A stretch of DNA of 64,000 nt from Gammaproteobacteria bacterium (GTDB taxonomy: Bacteria; Pseudomonadota; Gammaproteobacteria; Natronospirales; REEB76). The notes beneath the pieces are model-generated. The model saw only the letters and a list, made by a program, of their open reading frames with translations, made no database searches and had not been told where the DNA came from. Below, in pieces: positions 43,469-54,467 of this stretch (position 1 is the stretch's first letter; the number at the start of each line of letters is the position of its first letter). The DNA lies in contig JAGWOR010000007.1 of assembly GCA_028870845.1 (NCBI GenBank), forward strand, positions 1 through 64,000. The letters are read 5' to 3'. The translations under genes and the position numbers were made by a program.

Positions 43469-44211
43469 GCAGGTGAGAATCCAGGCGCCTGCAGCATGCC
43501 GCCGATGTCATTGGTTTCGACGAAACTCGCACCCTGCTCCGCCAGTTGCAGTGCCCGCCGCGGATCCTGGGTTTCGTAAACCGCCCACTCCCATGAGCCC
43601 GGCATCGATTTGTGCACATCGGCAAACATTTCATCGCTGGTAAACAGGTAATCGGGTTTTAGCGCCTGCACTACGCGCAGAGCCTCGGATGTATATTCTT
43701 CGGTGGCCCAGCCGATGGTGATTGCTCCATGAGCGCGCGCCAGGCCAAGGCAAACGTGATCGAATGAAATGATGGTGCAGCGTTGCATGAGGCCCTGGCA
43801 AACTTCCAATACTTGCCGTACCACTGTGTCCCTGCCGAAATGCCGCAGGCTTTGGCGCTTGATTTCCGCAAACAGGTGCACCTGTGGCTGGGTTTCCAGC
43901 CAGGTGATCAATGCATGAAGTGTGGGAAGTTTAGCCTCAGTGTACTTGCCGCCAAACCTGCGGCGTTCACCGACTGTGATTGAGGACAGTTCCGCGGCGC
44001 TCATCTCGGTGATGCTCCGGTTAATGCCTGCCGTACGCGCCAGCGATTCGTCGTGGGCTACAAATGGAGTGCAATCGGAAGACAGCTGGATGTCGCATTC
44101 AAGCCAGCGAGCGCCTTGTTGTGCCGCGGCGGCAAAGCCTTCGACCGTATTTTCCGGATAACGCGCCGGCCAGCCGCGATGGCCAACCAGCCTGGGGATT
44201 TTTGTTGGCAA
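43465..44211 (-). CDS. ugpQ: glycerophosphodiester phosphodiesterase
   Basis: VGHRGWPARYPENTVEGFAAAAQQGARWLECDIQLSSDCTPFVAHDESLARTAG. Confidence 0.93.
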   Translation of the reverse strand: MPTKIPRLVGHRGWPARYPENTVEGFAAAAQQGARWLECDIQLSSDCTPFVAHDESLARTAGINRSITEMSAAELSSITVGERRRFGGKYTEAKLPTLHALITWLETQPQVHLFAEIKRQSLRHFGRDTVVRQVLEVCQGLMQRCTIISFDHVCLGLARAHGAITIGWATEEYTSEALRVVQALKPDYLFTSDEMFADVHKSMPGSWEWAVYETQDPRRALQLAEQGASFVETNDIGGMLQAPGFSPA

Positions 44212-44238
44212 CGTAAATCGTCCCGGTAGGATATTGCC

Positions 44239-45465
44239 TTATTCGTATCTTAACGCTTCTATAGGGTCAAGCGCCGCTGCCTTGGCGGCAGGGGTGATGC
44301 CGAAAATCACACCGACACCCGCGGAGAACGCGAATGCCAGTACCACCGCCCACCAGGGAACGAAAGAACTTCTAAACGCAGGCACCAGGTGCGCCACCAG
44401 CATACCGATGCCATAGCCCAACAGCAGCCCGATAACCCCGCCGATCAATGCGATGATCACCGCTTCAATCAGGAACTGCAGCAGGATGTCGCTGCGGCGT
44501 GCACCCAGGCTCTTGTAAATGCCGATTTCACGGGTACGTTCGGTGACCGACACCAGCATGATGTTCATTATGCCTATGCCGCCCACCAGCAGTGCAATCG
44601 CCACGATGCCGCCAAGTATGTAGGTAATGGCATTCAGCACGGTGGTGAAGTTGCCTAATAATTGCGCCGGGGTCTGCACCTTGAAGTCGTTGTCCTGCCC
44701 CGGCTTCAGGTGGTGGTTGCGACGCAGGATCTGCGTGATCCTGGCGGTAACCTCATCCAGGTGCTTGATATCGTTCACCTTCAGCTGGATCACGATATCC
44801 GGTATGACGGCTGCCCCCAGCAGGCTGTGGGCTGTACCGTAGGGGATAATCACCTGGTTGTCCTGATCGAAGCCGAGAATCTGGCCCAATGGATGCAGCA
44901 CTCCCACAATCTTGAACCATTGACCGGATATCTGGATGAATTGTCCGATCGGGTCCTTGGGCATGTGCAATTTCTTGATCACGGTGACGCCGATCACGGC
45001 TACATGCCGGTGATGCAGATCGTCGTTTGGCGTAATGAAGCGACCACTGTCCGGATAGGAGCCGTTGTTGATGGCGTAATTCGGAGTCGAACCCAATACC
45101 TGGCTGTTGGTAGTGTGGTCGTGAAATTTTACCGGATCATAAAAACGGCCGACCGGCAGTATCGGACTGAGTCCGCTGATGCCGGTGACATCGTGCTGAA
45201 TGCTGAGCAAATCGTCTGTGGTTACCTTGGCAGTCTTGCCTGCGAGCCGGTCCTTGCGCGGCAGGTAGGAATGGACCGTGAGGCTGTTGACTCCCAGGCC
45301 GTTGAACTCACTGGTGATGGAATTGCTGAAACCCTGGATCAACGAAACCACGGCAATCACCGCCATGACGCCGATGATGATGCCGAGCATGGTCAGAAAA
45401 CTGCGCAATGCATGCGCGCGGATGGCCTGTATCGCGGAGCGCAGGCTTTCAAGCAGGTAATACAT
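44239..45465 (-). CDS. MacB-type ABC transporter permease (copy 2)
   Basis: [62 protein letters not shown]. Confidence 0.93.
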   Translation of the reverse strand: MYYLLESLRSAIQAIRAHALRSFLTMLGIIIGVMAVIAVVSLIQGFSNSITSEFNGLGVNSLTVHSYLPRKDRLAGKTAKVTTDDLLSIQHDVTGISGLSPILPVGRFYDPVKFHDHTTNSQVLGSTPNYAINNGSYPDSGRFITPNDDLHHRHVAVIGVTVIKKLHMPKDPIGQFIQISGQWFKIVGVLHPLGQILGFDQDNQVIIPYGTAHSLLGAAVIPDIVIQLKVNDIKHLDEVTARITQILRRNHHLKPGQDNDFKVQTPAQLLGNFTTVLNAITYILGGIVAIALLVGGIGIMNIMLVSVTERTREIGIYKSLGARRSDILLQFLIEAVIIALIGGVIGLLLGYGIGMLVAHLVPAFRSSFVPWWAVVLAFAFSAGVGVIFGITPAAKAAALDPIEALRYE

Positions 45466-45479
45466 GCCAGCATTCCATT

Positions 45480-46709
45480 TTATTCATAACGCAGTGCATC
45501 GATTGGATTCAGGGAAGCGGCTTTTGCGGCCGGGGCGATGCCAAACAGCACACCGACGCCGCCCGAAAAACAAAATGCCAGTGCAATCGCCCACCAGGGC
45601 ACGTGGGCGCCCAGGAACTGGGGAACCAGATGCGCCACCAGCATGCCGATACCGTAGCCCAGCAGCAGTCCTATTACGCCGCCGATGAGGGACAAAGTCA
45701 CGGCTTCAATCAGGAACTGCAGCAGAATGTCGCTGCGGCGCGCTCCCAGGCTTTTACAAATGCCGATTTCGCGTGTGCGTTCCGTAACCGAAACCAGCAT
45801 GATATTCATGATACCGATGCCGCCCACCAGCAGCGAAATGCCGACCACGCTCCCCAGCACCAGGGTGATCATGTTGAAAATCTTGTTAATGGTGGCTGTG
45901 ATTTGTGCAGAGGTTTGCACCTCAAAATCATTTGCTTCGTCAGGTTTCAGATGATGCCTGCGACGCAGCAGTTGGGTGATCTGGCCAGCGACACTGTCGA
46001 TGTCCTTGAGATTATTTACCTCAAGATCGATCTGGATGTCCACGTCGTTGGAAGCGCCCAACAGGCTGTGGGCCGTGCCATAGGGGATATAAATGCGGTC
46101 GTCCTGATCCTGACCGGCGATATTGCCAAGCTCCTTCAGTACTCCCACGATCTTGAACCATTGCCCGAACATTTCAATGAACTGTCCCACCGGATGTTTG
46201 GGCAGGTTAAGATCCGCAAGCAGTGTGTGCCCGATTACCGCCACGCGCCGATGACCGATATCGTCACTGGGCGTGAGGTAACGTCCCATTACAGGGTAGA
46301 AGGGACTATTTTCAGCATGTGAGGAAGTGGTGCCGTAAATACCGGAGTAGGCGACCTGGTCGCCATATTGAACTGCGCCGGAACCATTGCCGGCTAGATA
46401 AAGTACCGGCGTGATCTTACTGATGCCTGCGATCTGATGTTGTATGGCCTGCATGTCGCCCGGACTGATCCGTACCACCTTGCCAGCAAGGTATTCGTCC
46501 TGGGTTTCATTCGACGTGATGAGCAGGCCATTGACGCCCATGTTGGAAAATATGGAGGTGATGGAATGGCTGAATCCCTGGATCAGTGAAACCACCGCGA
46601 TCACCGACATCACCGCGATGATGATGCCCAGAGTGGTCAGGAAGCTGCGCAGGGCATGCGCGCGAATGGCCTGGAATGCGGAACGCAGGCTTTCCAGCAG
46701 GCTATACAC
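45480..46709 (-). CDS. MacB-type ABC transporter permease (copy 1)
   Basis: [43 protein letters not shown] start 46709 overlapping the ATPase stop. Confidence 0.92.
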   Translation of the reverse strand: MYSLLESLRSAFQAIRAHALRSFLTTLGIIIAVMSVIAVVSLIQGFSHSITSIFSNMGVNGLLITSNETQDEYLAGKVVRISPGDMQAIQHQIAGISKITPVLYLAGNGSGAVQYGDQVAYSGIYGTTSSHAENSPFYPVMGRYLTPSDDIGHRRVAVIGHTLLADLNLPKHPVGQFIEMFGQWFKIVGVLKELGNIAGQDQDDRIYIPYGTAHSLLGASNDVDIQIDLEVNNLKDIDSVAGQITQLLRRRHHLKPDEANDFEVQTSAQITATINKIFNMITLVLGSVVGISLLVGGIGIMNIMLVSVTERTREIGICKSLGARRSDILLQFLIEAVTLSLIGGVIGLLLGYGIGMLVAHLVPQFLGAHVPWWAIALAFCFSGGVGVLFGIAPAAKAASLNPIDALRYE

Positions 46710-47430
46710 GGCTTGCGGCGTCCTGGGTTTTAGCCGCGGCTGCACTGACGGTGTCGCTTTGAATCTGTCCGTCCATAAGCCGGATGACACGCTGGCAATG
46801 ATTGGCGATATTCTGGTCGTGGGTTACCACAATAATCGTGTGACCCTGTCGGTGCAGCGCGTCGAACATGGCCATGACGTCGCGGCTGGTGCTGGAATCC
46901 AGGTTGCCGGTGGGTTCGTCGGCCAGCAGGATCGTGGGTTTTCCCACCAGTGCGCGGGCAATGGCCACACGCTGCCGCTGGCCGCCGGACAGCTGGTTGG
47001 GGAGATGCTGCAGACGGTCGCCCAGGCCTACGCTTTGCAGTGCCGCCGTAGCCATCTGCTTGCGCTCGCTGAATGAAACACCACGGTAAATCAACGGCTG
47101 CATGACGTTGTGCAGGGCATTTGCCCGCCCCAGAAGGTTGAAGTTCTGGAAGATGAAGCCGATTTCACGGTTGCGGATATGGGCCAGGGCATTGTCATCC
47201 AGTTGTGCTACCGGCGTGCCGTTCAGGATGTATTCCCCGCTGCTGGGTTTGTCCAGACAGCCCACGATGTTCATGAGCGTGGATTTGCCGGAACCCGATG
47301 GCCCGATGAATGCTACATACTCATTGGCGCGGATCGAAAGATTTACCTCCTTGAGCGCGTCCAGAATCGCTTCGCCCATCACATACTGCTTGCTGATGTG
47401 ATGCAGCTCCAAGATCGGTTTTGGGCTCAT
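46702..47430 (-). CDS. ABC transporter ATP-binding protein, MacB/LolD type
   Basis: [18 protein letters not shown] Walker [29 protein letters not shown]. Confidence 0.95.
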   Translation of the reverse strand: MSPKPILELHHISKQYVMGEAILDALKEVNLSIRANEYVAFIGPSGSGKSTLMNIVGCLDKPSSGEYILNGTPVAQLDDNALAHIRNREIGFIFQNFNLLGRANALHNVMQPLIYRGVSFSERKQMATAALQSVGLGDRLQHLPNQLSGGQRQRVAIARALVGKPTILLADEPTGNLDSSTSRDVMAMFDALHRQGHTIIVVTHDQNIANHCQRVIRLMDGQIQSDTVSAAAAKTQDAASRV

Positions 47431-48674
47431 GTGCTGCTCTTGGCAGACTTGTGTTGTTCATCCGGAAGCACAGAAATCGACGCACCATCACTCAAGGCGT
47501 GCAGCGTCGTGTACGGACCGGTTATTACCGTATCGCCGGCTTTGAGACCGGAGAGCACTTCCTGATAGGTATCACTGGAGACACCAGTGGTTACATCAAT
47601 CTTATAAGCCTTGCCGCCACGCATGACATAGACGTAGGCGCCGGTTGTGGGCTCCAGGCTTTTGGAGTTGGGATTGTTTTCATAAAGTACCGCCTGCAGC
47701 GGTACGGCGATTGCATTCGGTGTGCTCTGGGTAAAGATTTCGGCGCGGCAGCTCATGCCGGGCCGCACGCGCGGCAGTTTTTGGTCGGTGAGCCCGATTT
47801 TCACCTCGAAGGTCACGCCTTGCTGGGCAGCCTGGGTCGTGGTCGATGTGCTGTTATCGGTCACAGAAGCCGCGATGAACTGCACTTTGCCGTGAAATGT
47901 GTCATTCGGATAGGAGACCGCATTGATGTTGGCTTCCTCATTCAATTTCACATTGGCGATGTCAGCCTCGTCCACCTGCACATCCGCCTGAACCTCGCTG
48001 GGATCTGCGATTTCCATCAGTGTTGAACCGGGGATATTGGTGCCGGTAATCACGGTCTCTCCGACTTTTACCGGCAGGTTGGTCACCATGCCGTTGATCG
48101 GCGAGAGGATCACGGTCTTGGACAGGTTTTGCTGCGCCTGGCTGAGTTGTGCCTGGGCGATGCGCAGTGATTCGACCTGTGAATCCAGCTGTACTTTAGC
48201 GATGGCCAGCTGATTGGCCAGCTGATCGAAGGTGTTGGCGTCCACCAGGTGCTGTTTGTAGAGCGCATGCTGGCGGTTGTATTGCAGCTGCAGATTGGAA
48301 ATGGTGAGTTTTTGCGTGTCGATTGCCAGCTGCGCCTGCTGCACGCCAGCTTTGGCCTGATCCACGGCCGCCGCATACAGTTCCGGATCAAGGCGCAGCA
48401 CCACCTGGCCGGCCTTGACCATCTGGCCTTCCACTACCGGAATCTGGCTGATCTTGCCGATGACTTCCGGCTTCAACTCCACCGGATTGATGTAGATGAG
48501 TTGCCCGGACGCCAGGATGGAACTGCGGATGGTGCGGGTTTCGACTTTGGCGATGGTGACTTTCTGGGTATCGCCGCCGCGAACCAGCCGGCTGACGACC
48601 ACCAGCAGGATGATGCCAGCGACAATTGCCAGGGTGATCCAGAGCTTACGCTTCTGCCGCATGGCGGCCTCCAT
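47427..48674 (-). CDS. MacA-like periplasmic adaptor (membrane fusion protein)
   Basis: N-terminal TM, coiled-coil hairpin, [21 protein letters not shown] lipoyl motif. Confidence 0.93.
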   Translation of the reverse strand: MEAAMRQKRKLWITLAIVAGIILLVVVSRLVRGGDTQKVTIAKVETRTIRSSILASGQLIYINPVELKPEVIGKISQIPVVEGQMVKAGQVVLRLDPELYAAAVDQAKAGVQQAQLAIDTQKLTISNLQLQYNRQHALYKQHLVDANTFDQLANQLAIAKVQLDSQVESLRIAQAQLSQAQQNLSKTVILSPINGMVTNLPVKVGETVITGTNIPGSTLMEIADPSEVQADVQVDEADIANVKLNEEANINAVSYPNDTFHGKVQFIAASVTDNSTSTTTQAAQQGVTFEVKIGLTDQKLPRVRPGMSCRAEIFTQSTPNAIAVPLQAVLYENNPNSKSLEPTTGAYVYVMRGGKAYKIDVTTGVSSDTYQEVLSGLKAGDTVITGPYTTLHALSDGASISVLPDEQHKSAKSST

Positions 48675-48683
48675 ATTGTGTCA

Positions 48684-48723
48684 GTGTTATACCTTAGTAT
48701 AACACCTGGATTCAGGGATGCAA
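48684..48723 (-). promoter_or_regulatory. macAB-like operon promoter with embedded operator dyad
   Basis: Minus strand TTGCAT-16-TATACT; dyad GTGTTATAC CTTA GTATAACAC (plus, 48684-48705) covers the -10. Confidence 0.75.
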
Positions 48724-48774
48724 CTGCCAGCACCTGGTTCCTGCGGCAATCGAACCTGGATTACGTTACCGCTG

Positions 48775-49473
48775 TTACGCGAGTTTGATGATGATGATCA
48801 GCGCGTAAATGATCACCCAAGGTGCCAGCACGATGATGGTGGATTTTCCCAGACGCAGTTTATTCCACTGGGCAAATCCAAAAATCATCAGCGCCAGTAT
48901 CCAGAAGGTGGTCAGGTGCAGGCTTGCCGCCACCCCCATCATGTGGTTGTTCAAGGGCAGGTGAAACAGCAGGGTGTTGAGAGAGGTGATGTCCAGCGTG
49001 TAATAGGTGACTTGATGGCTGGAAAACAGATAGGTAATGCCGCTTGCAATGGTGCTCAGTATCATCGGGAAGCCGGTCCAGACGCTGAAGTTAAACCACC
49101 TGCCGTAGGACTGCTCCTCGTAGCCGCCGATTTTGCTCACCAAAAACAGGTACAGGGCTTGCAAAAGAGACAGGGCAATTATTGAGATAGGTATAAAAAC
49201 CGCACTGCCGACAATAAAACGGGTGCGGGTGAAATTCTGGCGTATCTGTTCCAGCTGATCGCTGCTGTATTTGTCTCCCAAGGCTGCGGTCATCTGATTG
49301 GCAAGCCAGCCTATATCCACGGTGGCGTAATACCAGACGGTGAACGCGATGATCAAAACGGTGCTGATAATCAGGGGATATAAAAACCAGGAGATGTGCG
49401 TGCGGATATCCTGGAGTGCGGTTTTTGGCTCAACAAAAATATTGCCGAGACTAGCGAGTGCCTGGTTATTCAT
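48775..49473 (-). CDS. YIP1-family membrane protein
   Basis: NIFVEPKTALQDIRTHISWFLYPLIISTVLIIAFTVWYY and further TM segments. Confidence 0.75.
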   Translation of the reverse strand: MNNQALASLGNIFVEPKTALQDIRTHISWFLYPLIISTVLIIAFTVWYYATVDIGWLANQMTAALGDKYSSDQLEQIRQNFTRTRFIVGSAVFIPISIIALSLLQALYLFLVSKIGGYEEQSYGRWFNFSVWTGFPMILSTIASGITYLFSSHQVTYYTLDITSLNTLLFHLPLNNHMMGVAASLHLTTFWILALMIFGFAQWNKLRLGKSTIIVLAPWVIIYALIIIIKLA

Positions 49474-49690
49474 TGCATTAACCCCTGGTTATGTTGATAT
49501 AAACAAACTGGCTGATGCCGGCTGACAGGTATCCAAGCGATAATTCTCCGGCAATTTTGCCGAACTTCAAAGTATCCGCCGGGTTTACTGGCGTACTGGC
49601 TTACAGAATGAGGAGTTTAAGGGTTGGCGAAAGGCATGCTATAGCCGGCCACCAGCTGATTCCGCAGCCGGCGGTGCATGCTCCAAAAAC

Positions 49691-49728
49691 CACGCGCCCC
49701 CGGTCTTTGTAAGGACCAGGGGCGCGAA
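49691..49728 (-). terminator. terminator of the RRM gene
   Basis: CGCGCCCC ... GGGGCGCG stem with interior GGTC/GACC pairing, followed on the minus strand by TGGTTTTTGG. Confidence 0.75.
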
Positions 49729-49751
49729 GTGTTTTTATTGAGGCTGGGAAA

Positions 49752-50039
49752 TTACCACCGGCCGCCGCGGGCGCCACCGGGCCCGCCTTGGCGAGGTTGC
49801 CTTTCCTGCGCTTCATTCACGCGCAGCGGGCGTCCCCCCATATCCTTGCCGTTCAGTTCTTGGATAGCTTTCTGTGCCGCGTTCTGGTCCATTTCCACGA
49901 AACCAAAACCGCGGGGACGGCCGGTTTCACGGTCAGCGATCAGTTTCACCGAATGCACGGCTCCGAACGCTTCAAACTTGGCACGAACTTCTTCTTCGGA
50001 AGCGGTAAAGGGCAGATTGCCCACATAAATTGACGTCAT
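49752..50039 (-). CDS. RRM-type RNA-binding protein
   Basis: MTSIYVGNLPFTASEEEVRAKFEAFGAVHSVKLIADRETGRPRGFGFVEM (RNP2/RNP1), Gly/Arg-rich tail. Confidence 0.95.
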   Translation of the reverse strand: MTSIYVGNLPFTASEEEVRAKFEAFGAVHSVKLIADRETGRPRGFGFVEMDQNAAQKAIQELNGKDMGGRPLRVNEAQERQPRQGGPGGARGGRW

Positions 50040-50380
50040 ACTCTTTATTCACTCTGCTGTAACTGATGAAAACCACGGCTGCCGGTCTTGAAACCTGCAT
50101 CCGTGATACTGCCTGACAGCTTGTATGCCTGCTTGCAGCATCCCCATCCGTGCCATCGCACGGTAAAGTCGCTACTTGCGGGCGGCAGCTGCCTTATTGT
50201 TCGTTACATGATCACTTAATTTGCGGCGAGCCGGGTGGAAACACCAAAGAACGTCGGCAGGTCTGTGACTGGTCACGAACGGGGGCGAGAGCTTACGCCA
50301 GTTAATTGAACCTGTCCAATAGCCGGAAGGGGATAAATTCCAGAAAAAACATCACCCTGCGACCCGAGGGGGCTGCCCCA

Positions 50381-50397
50381 CGGGGTATAATACCCCG
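50381..50397 (+). promoter_or_regulatory. dyad with consensus -10 upstream of bipA
   Basis: CGGGGTATAATACCCCG: 17-bp odd-centred perfect dyad containing TATAAT (50386-50391). Confidence 0.55.
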
Positions 50398-50422
50398 GCG
50401 TTTACCCCCGGTTTATCCCGCC

Positions 50423-52246
50423 GTGATCGAAAAACTCCGCAATATCGCCATCATTGCCCATGTGGATCATGGCAAGACCACCCTCGTGGACCAGCTGCTC
50501 AGGCAGTCCGGCACCCTGGATGCGCGTACAGTCCTGCCCGAGCGGGTCATGGATTCCAATGACCTGGAGCGCGAGCGGGGCATCACTATCCTGGCAAAAA
50601 ACACCGCCATCCGCTGGAATGGCTACCGCATCAATATCGTGGACACACCGGGGCATGCGGATTTTGGCGGCGAAGTGGAACGCGTATTGTCCATGGTGGA
50701 TTCCGTGTTGCTGCTGGTGGACGCTGTGGATGGCCCAATGCCGCAGACCCGCTTCGTCACCCAGAAGGCCTTCGCCCACGGCCTACGGCCCATTGTGGTG
50801 ATCAACAAGATTGATCGGGATGGCGCGCGGCCCCACTGGGTCCTTGACCAGACTTTCGACCTGTTTGACAAGCTCGGGGCATCCGACCAGCAGCTGGACT
50901 TCCCGGTGATCTACGCCTCGGCCTTGCAGGGCCACGCGACCCATGACCTGGTACACCCGGGCAGGGACATGACTGCGCTGTTCGAAACCATTGTCGAGTT
51001 CACGCCACCGCCGGCGGTGGATCTGGACGGCCCATTCCAGATGCAGGTGAGTTCACTGGATTATTCCAGTTACGTGGGCGCCATCGGCATTGGCCGCATT
51101 GCCCGCGGATCCCTGGCGCGCAACAGCAGCGTGGCGGTGATCGGCCACGACGGCCTGGTGCGGCAGGAGCGGGTGCTGCAGGTATTCGGCTTTCTGGGCT
51201 TGCAGCGTGTTGAAGTGCAGGAAGCCAAGGCCGGAGACATCGTGGCATTTACCGGTATTTCGGCGCCACGCATCTCCGATACCTTATGTGATCCCGAGCA
51301 TGTGGAATCGCTGCCATCCCTGAGCGTGGATGCGCCCACCATCAGCATGACGTTTGAAACCAACAATTCCCCTTTTGCCGGCCAGGATGGCAGGTTTCTC
51401 ACCAGCCGCCAGGTGCGTGAACGCCTGTACCGTGAAGCCCTGCATAACGTGGCGCTGCAAGTGGAAGATACCGCAGACCCTGAAAAATTCCGGATTTCGG
51501 GGCGCGGAGAATTGCATTTATCCATCCTCTTGGAAACCATGCGTCGCGAAGGTTATGAGATCGCCGTGTCACGTCCGCAGGTCATCGATCGTCAGGTGGA
51601 AGGCGTGCGCCATGAGCCTTTTGAGATGCTCTCGGTGGACATCGAGGAGCGCCACCGTGGGAACCTGATGGAAGCCCTGGGAGCACGCGGCGGCGATCTC
51701 CAGGACATGCGACTGGATGGTCGCGGGCGAGTGCGCCTGGATTACCGCATTCCGGCGCGCGGACTGATCGGATTTCAGACCGAATTCCGCACGCTGACCT
51801 CCGGCACCGGATTGCTGCATCATGTGTTTGATGGCTACCGTGCCGCCAGCCAGACCGCAACCCGCCCGCGAGCCAACGGCGCCATGATTTCCAATGCCAC
51901 CGGCAGGGCCGTGGCCTATGCCTTGTTCAATTTGCAGGAACGCGGAAGACTGCTGGTGGCCCCAGGTGACCCGGTGTACGAAGGCCAGATCGTCGGCATC
52001 CATGCGCGTGACAGCGATCTGACGGTGAATCCGCTGAAAACCAAGCAGCTCACCAACATCCGGGCCGCAGGCCGCGATGAAAACATCCTGCTGACGCCGG
52101 CCCTGCATTTCACCCTGGAACAGGCCATGGAATTCATCGGCAACGACGAACTGGTGGAAATCACACCGCGCAATATCCGTTTGCGCAAGCGATACCTGAG
52201 TGAGCTGGAGCGCAAGCGGGCATCGCGTAGCGTTGCCGTGGCCTGA
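50423..52246 (+). CDS. typA: ribosome-associated GTPase TypA/BipA
   Basis: [72 protein letters not shown] start 50423. Confidence 0.95.
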   Translation: MIEKLRNIAIIAHVDHGKTTLVDQLLRQSGTLDARTVLPERVMDSNDLERERGITILAKNTAIRWNGYRINIVDTPGHADFGGEVERVLSMVDSVLLLVDAVDGPMPQTRFVTQKAFAHGLRPIVVINKIDRDGARPHWVLDQTFDLFDKLGASDQQLDFPVIYASALQGHATHDLVHPGRDMTALFETIVEFTPPPAVDLDGPFQMQVSSLDYSSYVGAIGIGRIARGSLARNSSVAVIGHDGLVRQERVLQVFGFLGLQRVEVQEAKAGDIVAFTGISAPRISDTLCDPEHVESLPSLSVDAPTISMTFETNNSPFAGQDGRFLTSRQVRERLYREALHNVALQVEDTADPEKFRISGRGELHLSILLETMRREGYEIAVSRPQVIDRQVEGVRHEPFEMLSVDIEERHRGNLMEALGARGGDLQDMRLDGRGRVRLDYRIPARGLIGFQTEFRTLTSGTGLLHHVFDGYRAASQTATRPRANGAMISNATGRAVAYALFNLQERGRLLVAPGDPVYEGQIVGIHARDSDLTVNPLKTKQLTNIRAAGRDENILLTPALHFTLEQAMEFIGNDELVEITPRNIRLRKRYLSELERKRASRSVAVA

Positions 52247-52272
52247 TCCCAGCGGTATGGGCCGGAAACAAG

Positions 52273-52863
52273 ATGAGCGCTGATTTATACACACAGGCGT
52301 TGCAGCGGTTCCAGGAACTGTTCGCCCGTGCCCAGACCCTGGACATCCCCGAACCCGCAGCCATGAGCCTGGCTACTGCCGATGCGGACGGCCGGCCATC
52401 GGTGCGCACCGTGTTGCTAAAGGCTGTCGATCAACGCGGTTTTGTCTTTTATACCAACATGCGAAGCCGCAAGGGCTCGCAGCTGCTTGCCAATCCGCAC
52501 GCCGCATTGTGCTTATTCTGGCAGCCGCTCATGGAACAGGCGCTGGTGGAAGGCGCGGTGCAGCCGGTCAGCGATGCAGAAGCGGATCAGTATTGGGCCA
52601 CCCGCGAGCGCATGAGCCAGATCGGCGCCTGGGCATCCCAGCAATCCCAGCCATTGCCTGAACGGGCGGCACTGGAGAAGCGTTACGATGAATTCGAGCA
52701 GCAATTCTCTGGCCAGTCTGTGCCGCGTCCGCAATACTGGACCGGCTTTCGTCTACAGCCGGATCTGATCGAGTTCTGGAAATCACGGCCCGGGCGCCTG
52801 CATGAACGCGAACGCTACTTCAGCCAACAGGGACGCTGGCAATGGCAGCTTCTGTATCCCTGA
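52273..52863 (+). CDS. pdxH: pyridoxamine 5'-phosphate oxidase
   Basis: SLATADADGRPSVRTVLLKAVDQRGFVFYTNMRSRKGSQL, GRLHERERY, WQWQLLYP terminus. Confidence 0.94.
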   Translation: MSADLYTQALQRFQELFARAQTLDIPEPAAMSLATADADGRPSVRTVLLKAVDQRGFVFYTNMRSRKGSQLLANPHAALCLFWQPLMEQALVEGAVQPVSDAEADQYWATRERMSQIGAWASQQSQPLPERAALEKRYDEFEQQFSGQSVPRPQYWTGFRLQPDLIEFWKSRPGRLHERERYFSQQGRWQWQLLYP

Positions 52864-53882
52864 GCACGTTCAGGATCATGCCGAAGACACGGGAGCATCG
52901 TCCGATTCCGGCCGCGTCACACCGGGTATGTGTGGCGCCCATGATGGACTATACCGACAGGCATTTCCGCTATTTGATCCGCCTCATGAGCCGGCATACC
53001 CGCCTGTATACCGAAATGCTGACCAGCGGTGCGCTGCTCAACGGCGATTCCCGCCGGCACTTGGCATTCCACAGCGCCGAACACCCGCTTGCCCTGCAGG
53101 TGGGAGGCAGCGACCCCGGCGAGCTGGCCCGCTGTACACGGCTGGCTGTCGATTACGGCTATGACGAAATCAACCTCAATGTGGGTTGTCCCAGCGAACG
53201 CGTGCAGTCGGGGCGTTTCGGTGCCTGCCTGATGACGGAGCCGATGCTGGTGGCGGATTGCGTGGCCGCCATGTCGGCTGCTGGCGGCATACCGGTTAGC
53301 GTTAAGACCCGCATCGGCGTGGACGAGCACGACAGCTACGCGCACCTGGCGGATTTTATACACACGGTGAGCACGGGCGGCTGCAACCTGTTCATTATTC
53401 ACGCGCGCAAGGCCTGGCTGCACGGCCTTAGCCCCAAACAAAACCGCGAGTTGCCGCCGCTACAGTATGCGAATGTGCGGCGTCTCAAACAGGATTTTCC
53501 CAGTCTGACTATCGTGATCAACGGCGGAATCCAGACGCTGGAAGACATGCAATCGCATCTAAATTCACTGGATGGCGTGATGATCGGCCGCGAAGCCCTG
53601 GCCAATCCTTATCTGTTCGCACAGGTGGATCTTGCCTGTTTCGGCGAGCCCGGTTCGGTGCACTCACGCTCACAGCTGCTGGAGGACTGGCTGCCCTATG
53701 TTGAATCGCAGCTGCGTGCGGGTGTGCCGTTGGCGCGCATGAGCCGGCATGTGCTGGGCATATTTAAAGGCTGTCCGGGCGCACGCCGATGGCGGCGGAT
53801 TTTGAGCGAAACTTGCACACTTCCTGAAGCAACTATCCAGAGCCTTGATGCTGCACTATCTGTCGTGCAGGAAAATGCATAG
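52842..53882 (+). CDS. dusA: tRNA-dihydrouridine synthase A
   Basis: VAPMMDYTDRHFRYLIRLMSRHTRLYTEML, LNVGCPSERVQSGRFGACLM, HARKAWLHGLSPKQNRELPPL. The true start may be downstream of 52842. Confidence 0.93.
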   Translation: MAASVSLSTFRIMPKTREHRPIPAASHRVCVAPMMDYTDRHFRYLIRLMSRHTRLYTEMLTSGALLNGDSRRHLAFHSAEHPLALQVGGSDPGELARCTRLAVDYGYDEINLNVGCPSERVQSGRFGACLMTEPMLVADCVAAMSAAGGIPVSVKTRIGVDEHDSYAHLADFIHTVSTGGCNLFIIHARKAWLHGLSPKQNRELPPLQYANVRRLKQDFPSLTIVINGGIQTLEDMQSHLNSLDGVMIGREALANPYLFAQVDLACFGEPGSVHSRSQLLEDWLPYVESQLRAGVPLARMSRHVLGIFKGCPGARRWRRILSETCTLPEATIQSLDAALSVVQENA

Positions 53883-54347
53883 TGCATAGAGATTCAAGTA
53901 CGCTGTATATTGCGATACACGTATGAGCGCAGCGTAAATCACTGCATGCAAAGGTCCGGGTGGGTCGATGCGCGTATTTGGTGCATAGGAAAGCGCATAT
54001 ATATTTTTATGCACGTTTATGTGGAATCGTAATGAGTTTGTCATTCGAATTTACCCGGGGATCGGCAAATAAAAAATCCGGACTCCTGATCTCACATGAC
54101 CTCACGAGTCTGCATTGCAACAATCTCAGGTAAATGAATGGCTTATGTGAACTTTAGCGAAGGAGTTCACCAGCGTCGCGTAAACGCAACGATTTTTGCT
54201 TAACCATAAATCCTTTCATAAGCCGGTGGATTTCCTCATCAATCTAGCGCAGTAATCACTGTATCTGTTTATTTTTTATGAGATTTAATTTTTAAAGCCG
54301 TTTTTTATCACTCCAGCTGGCATAAACAGAAAATTATTTTTTGTCCC

Positions 54348-54467
54348 TTGACAGCGACAAGCTGAGTGCTACCCTCAAGGTACTAAGAAAAACCCTGCTG
54401 CCTCTCGGGGGAGTCAAGGCAACACGTTTTTGGGTAAGGCACCCGCTTGCGGGCGCCTTAGTGTTTT
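54348..54467 (+). promoter_or_regulatory. putative promoter and structured 5' leader of the giant secreted protein
   Basis: TTGACA (54348-54353), 16 bp, extended TGCTACCCT; hairpin TGCC-CTC/GAG-GGCA (54399-54421); terminator-like hairpin TAAGGCACCCGC TT GCGGGCGCCTTA (54435-54460) flanked by AACAC/GTGTT and TTTTCCTT. Confidence 0.5.

Noticed and set aside
44662-46322. Plus-strand ORFs (44662..45489, 45408..46322) resembling each other opposite the MacB permeases
   Set aside because: Their mutual similarity simply mirrors the paralogy of the two permeases on the minus strand.
53980-54014. GTGCATA...TATGCAC inverted repeat after dusA
   Set aside because: Short 7-bp arms with a 21-nt AT-rich loop; too weak to call a terminator or element.
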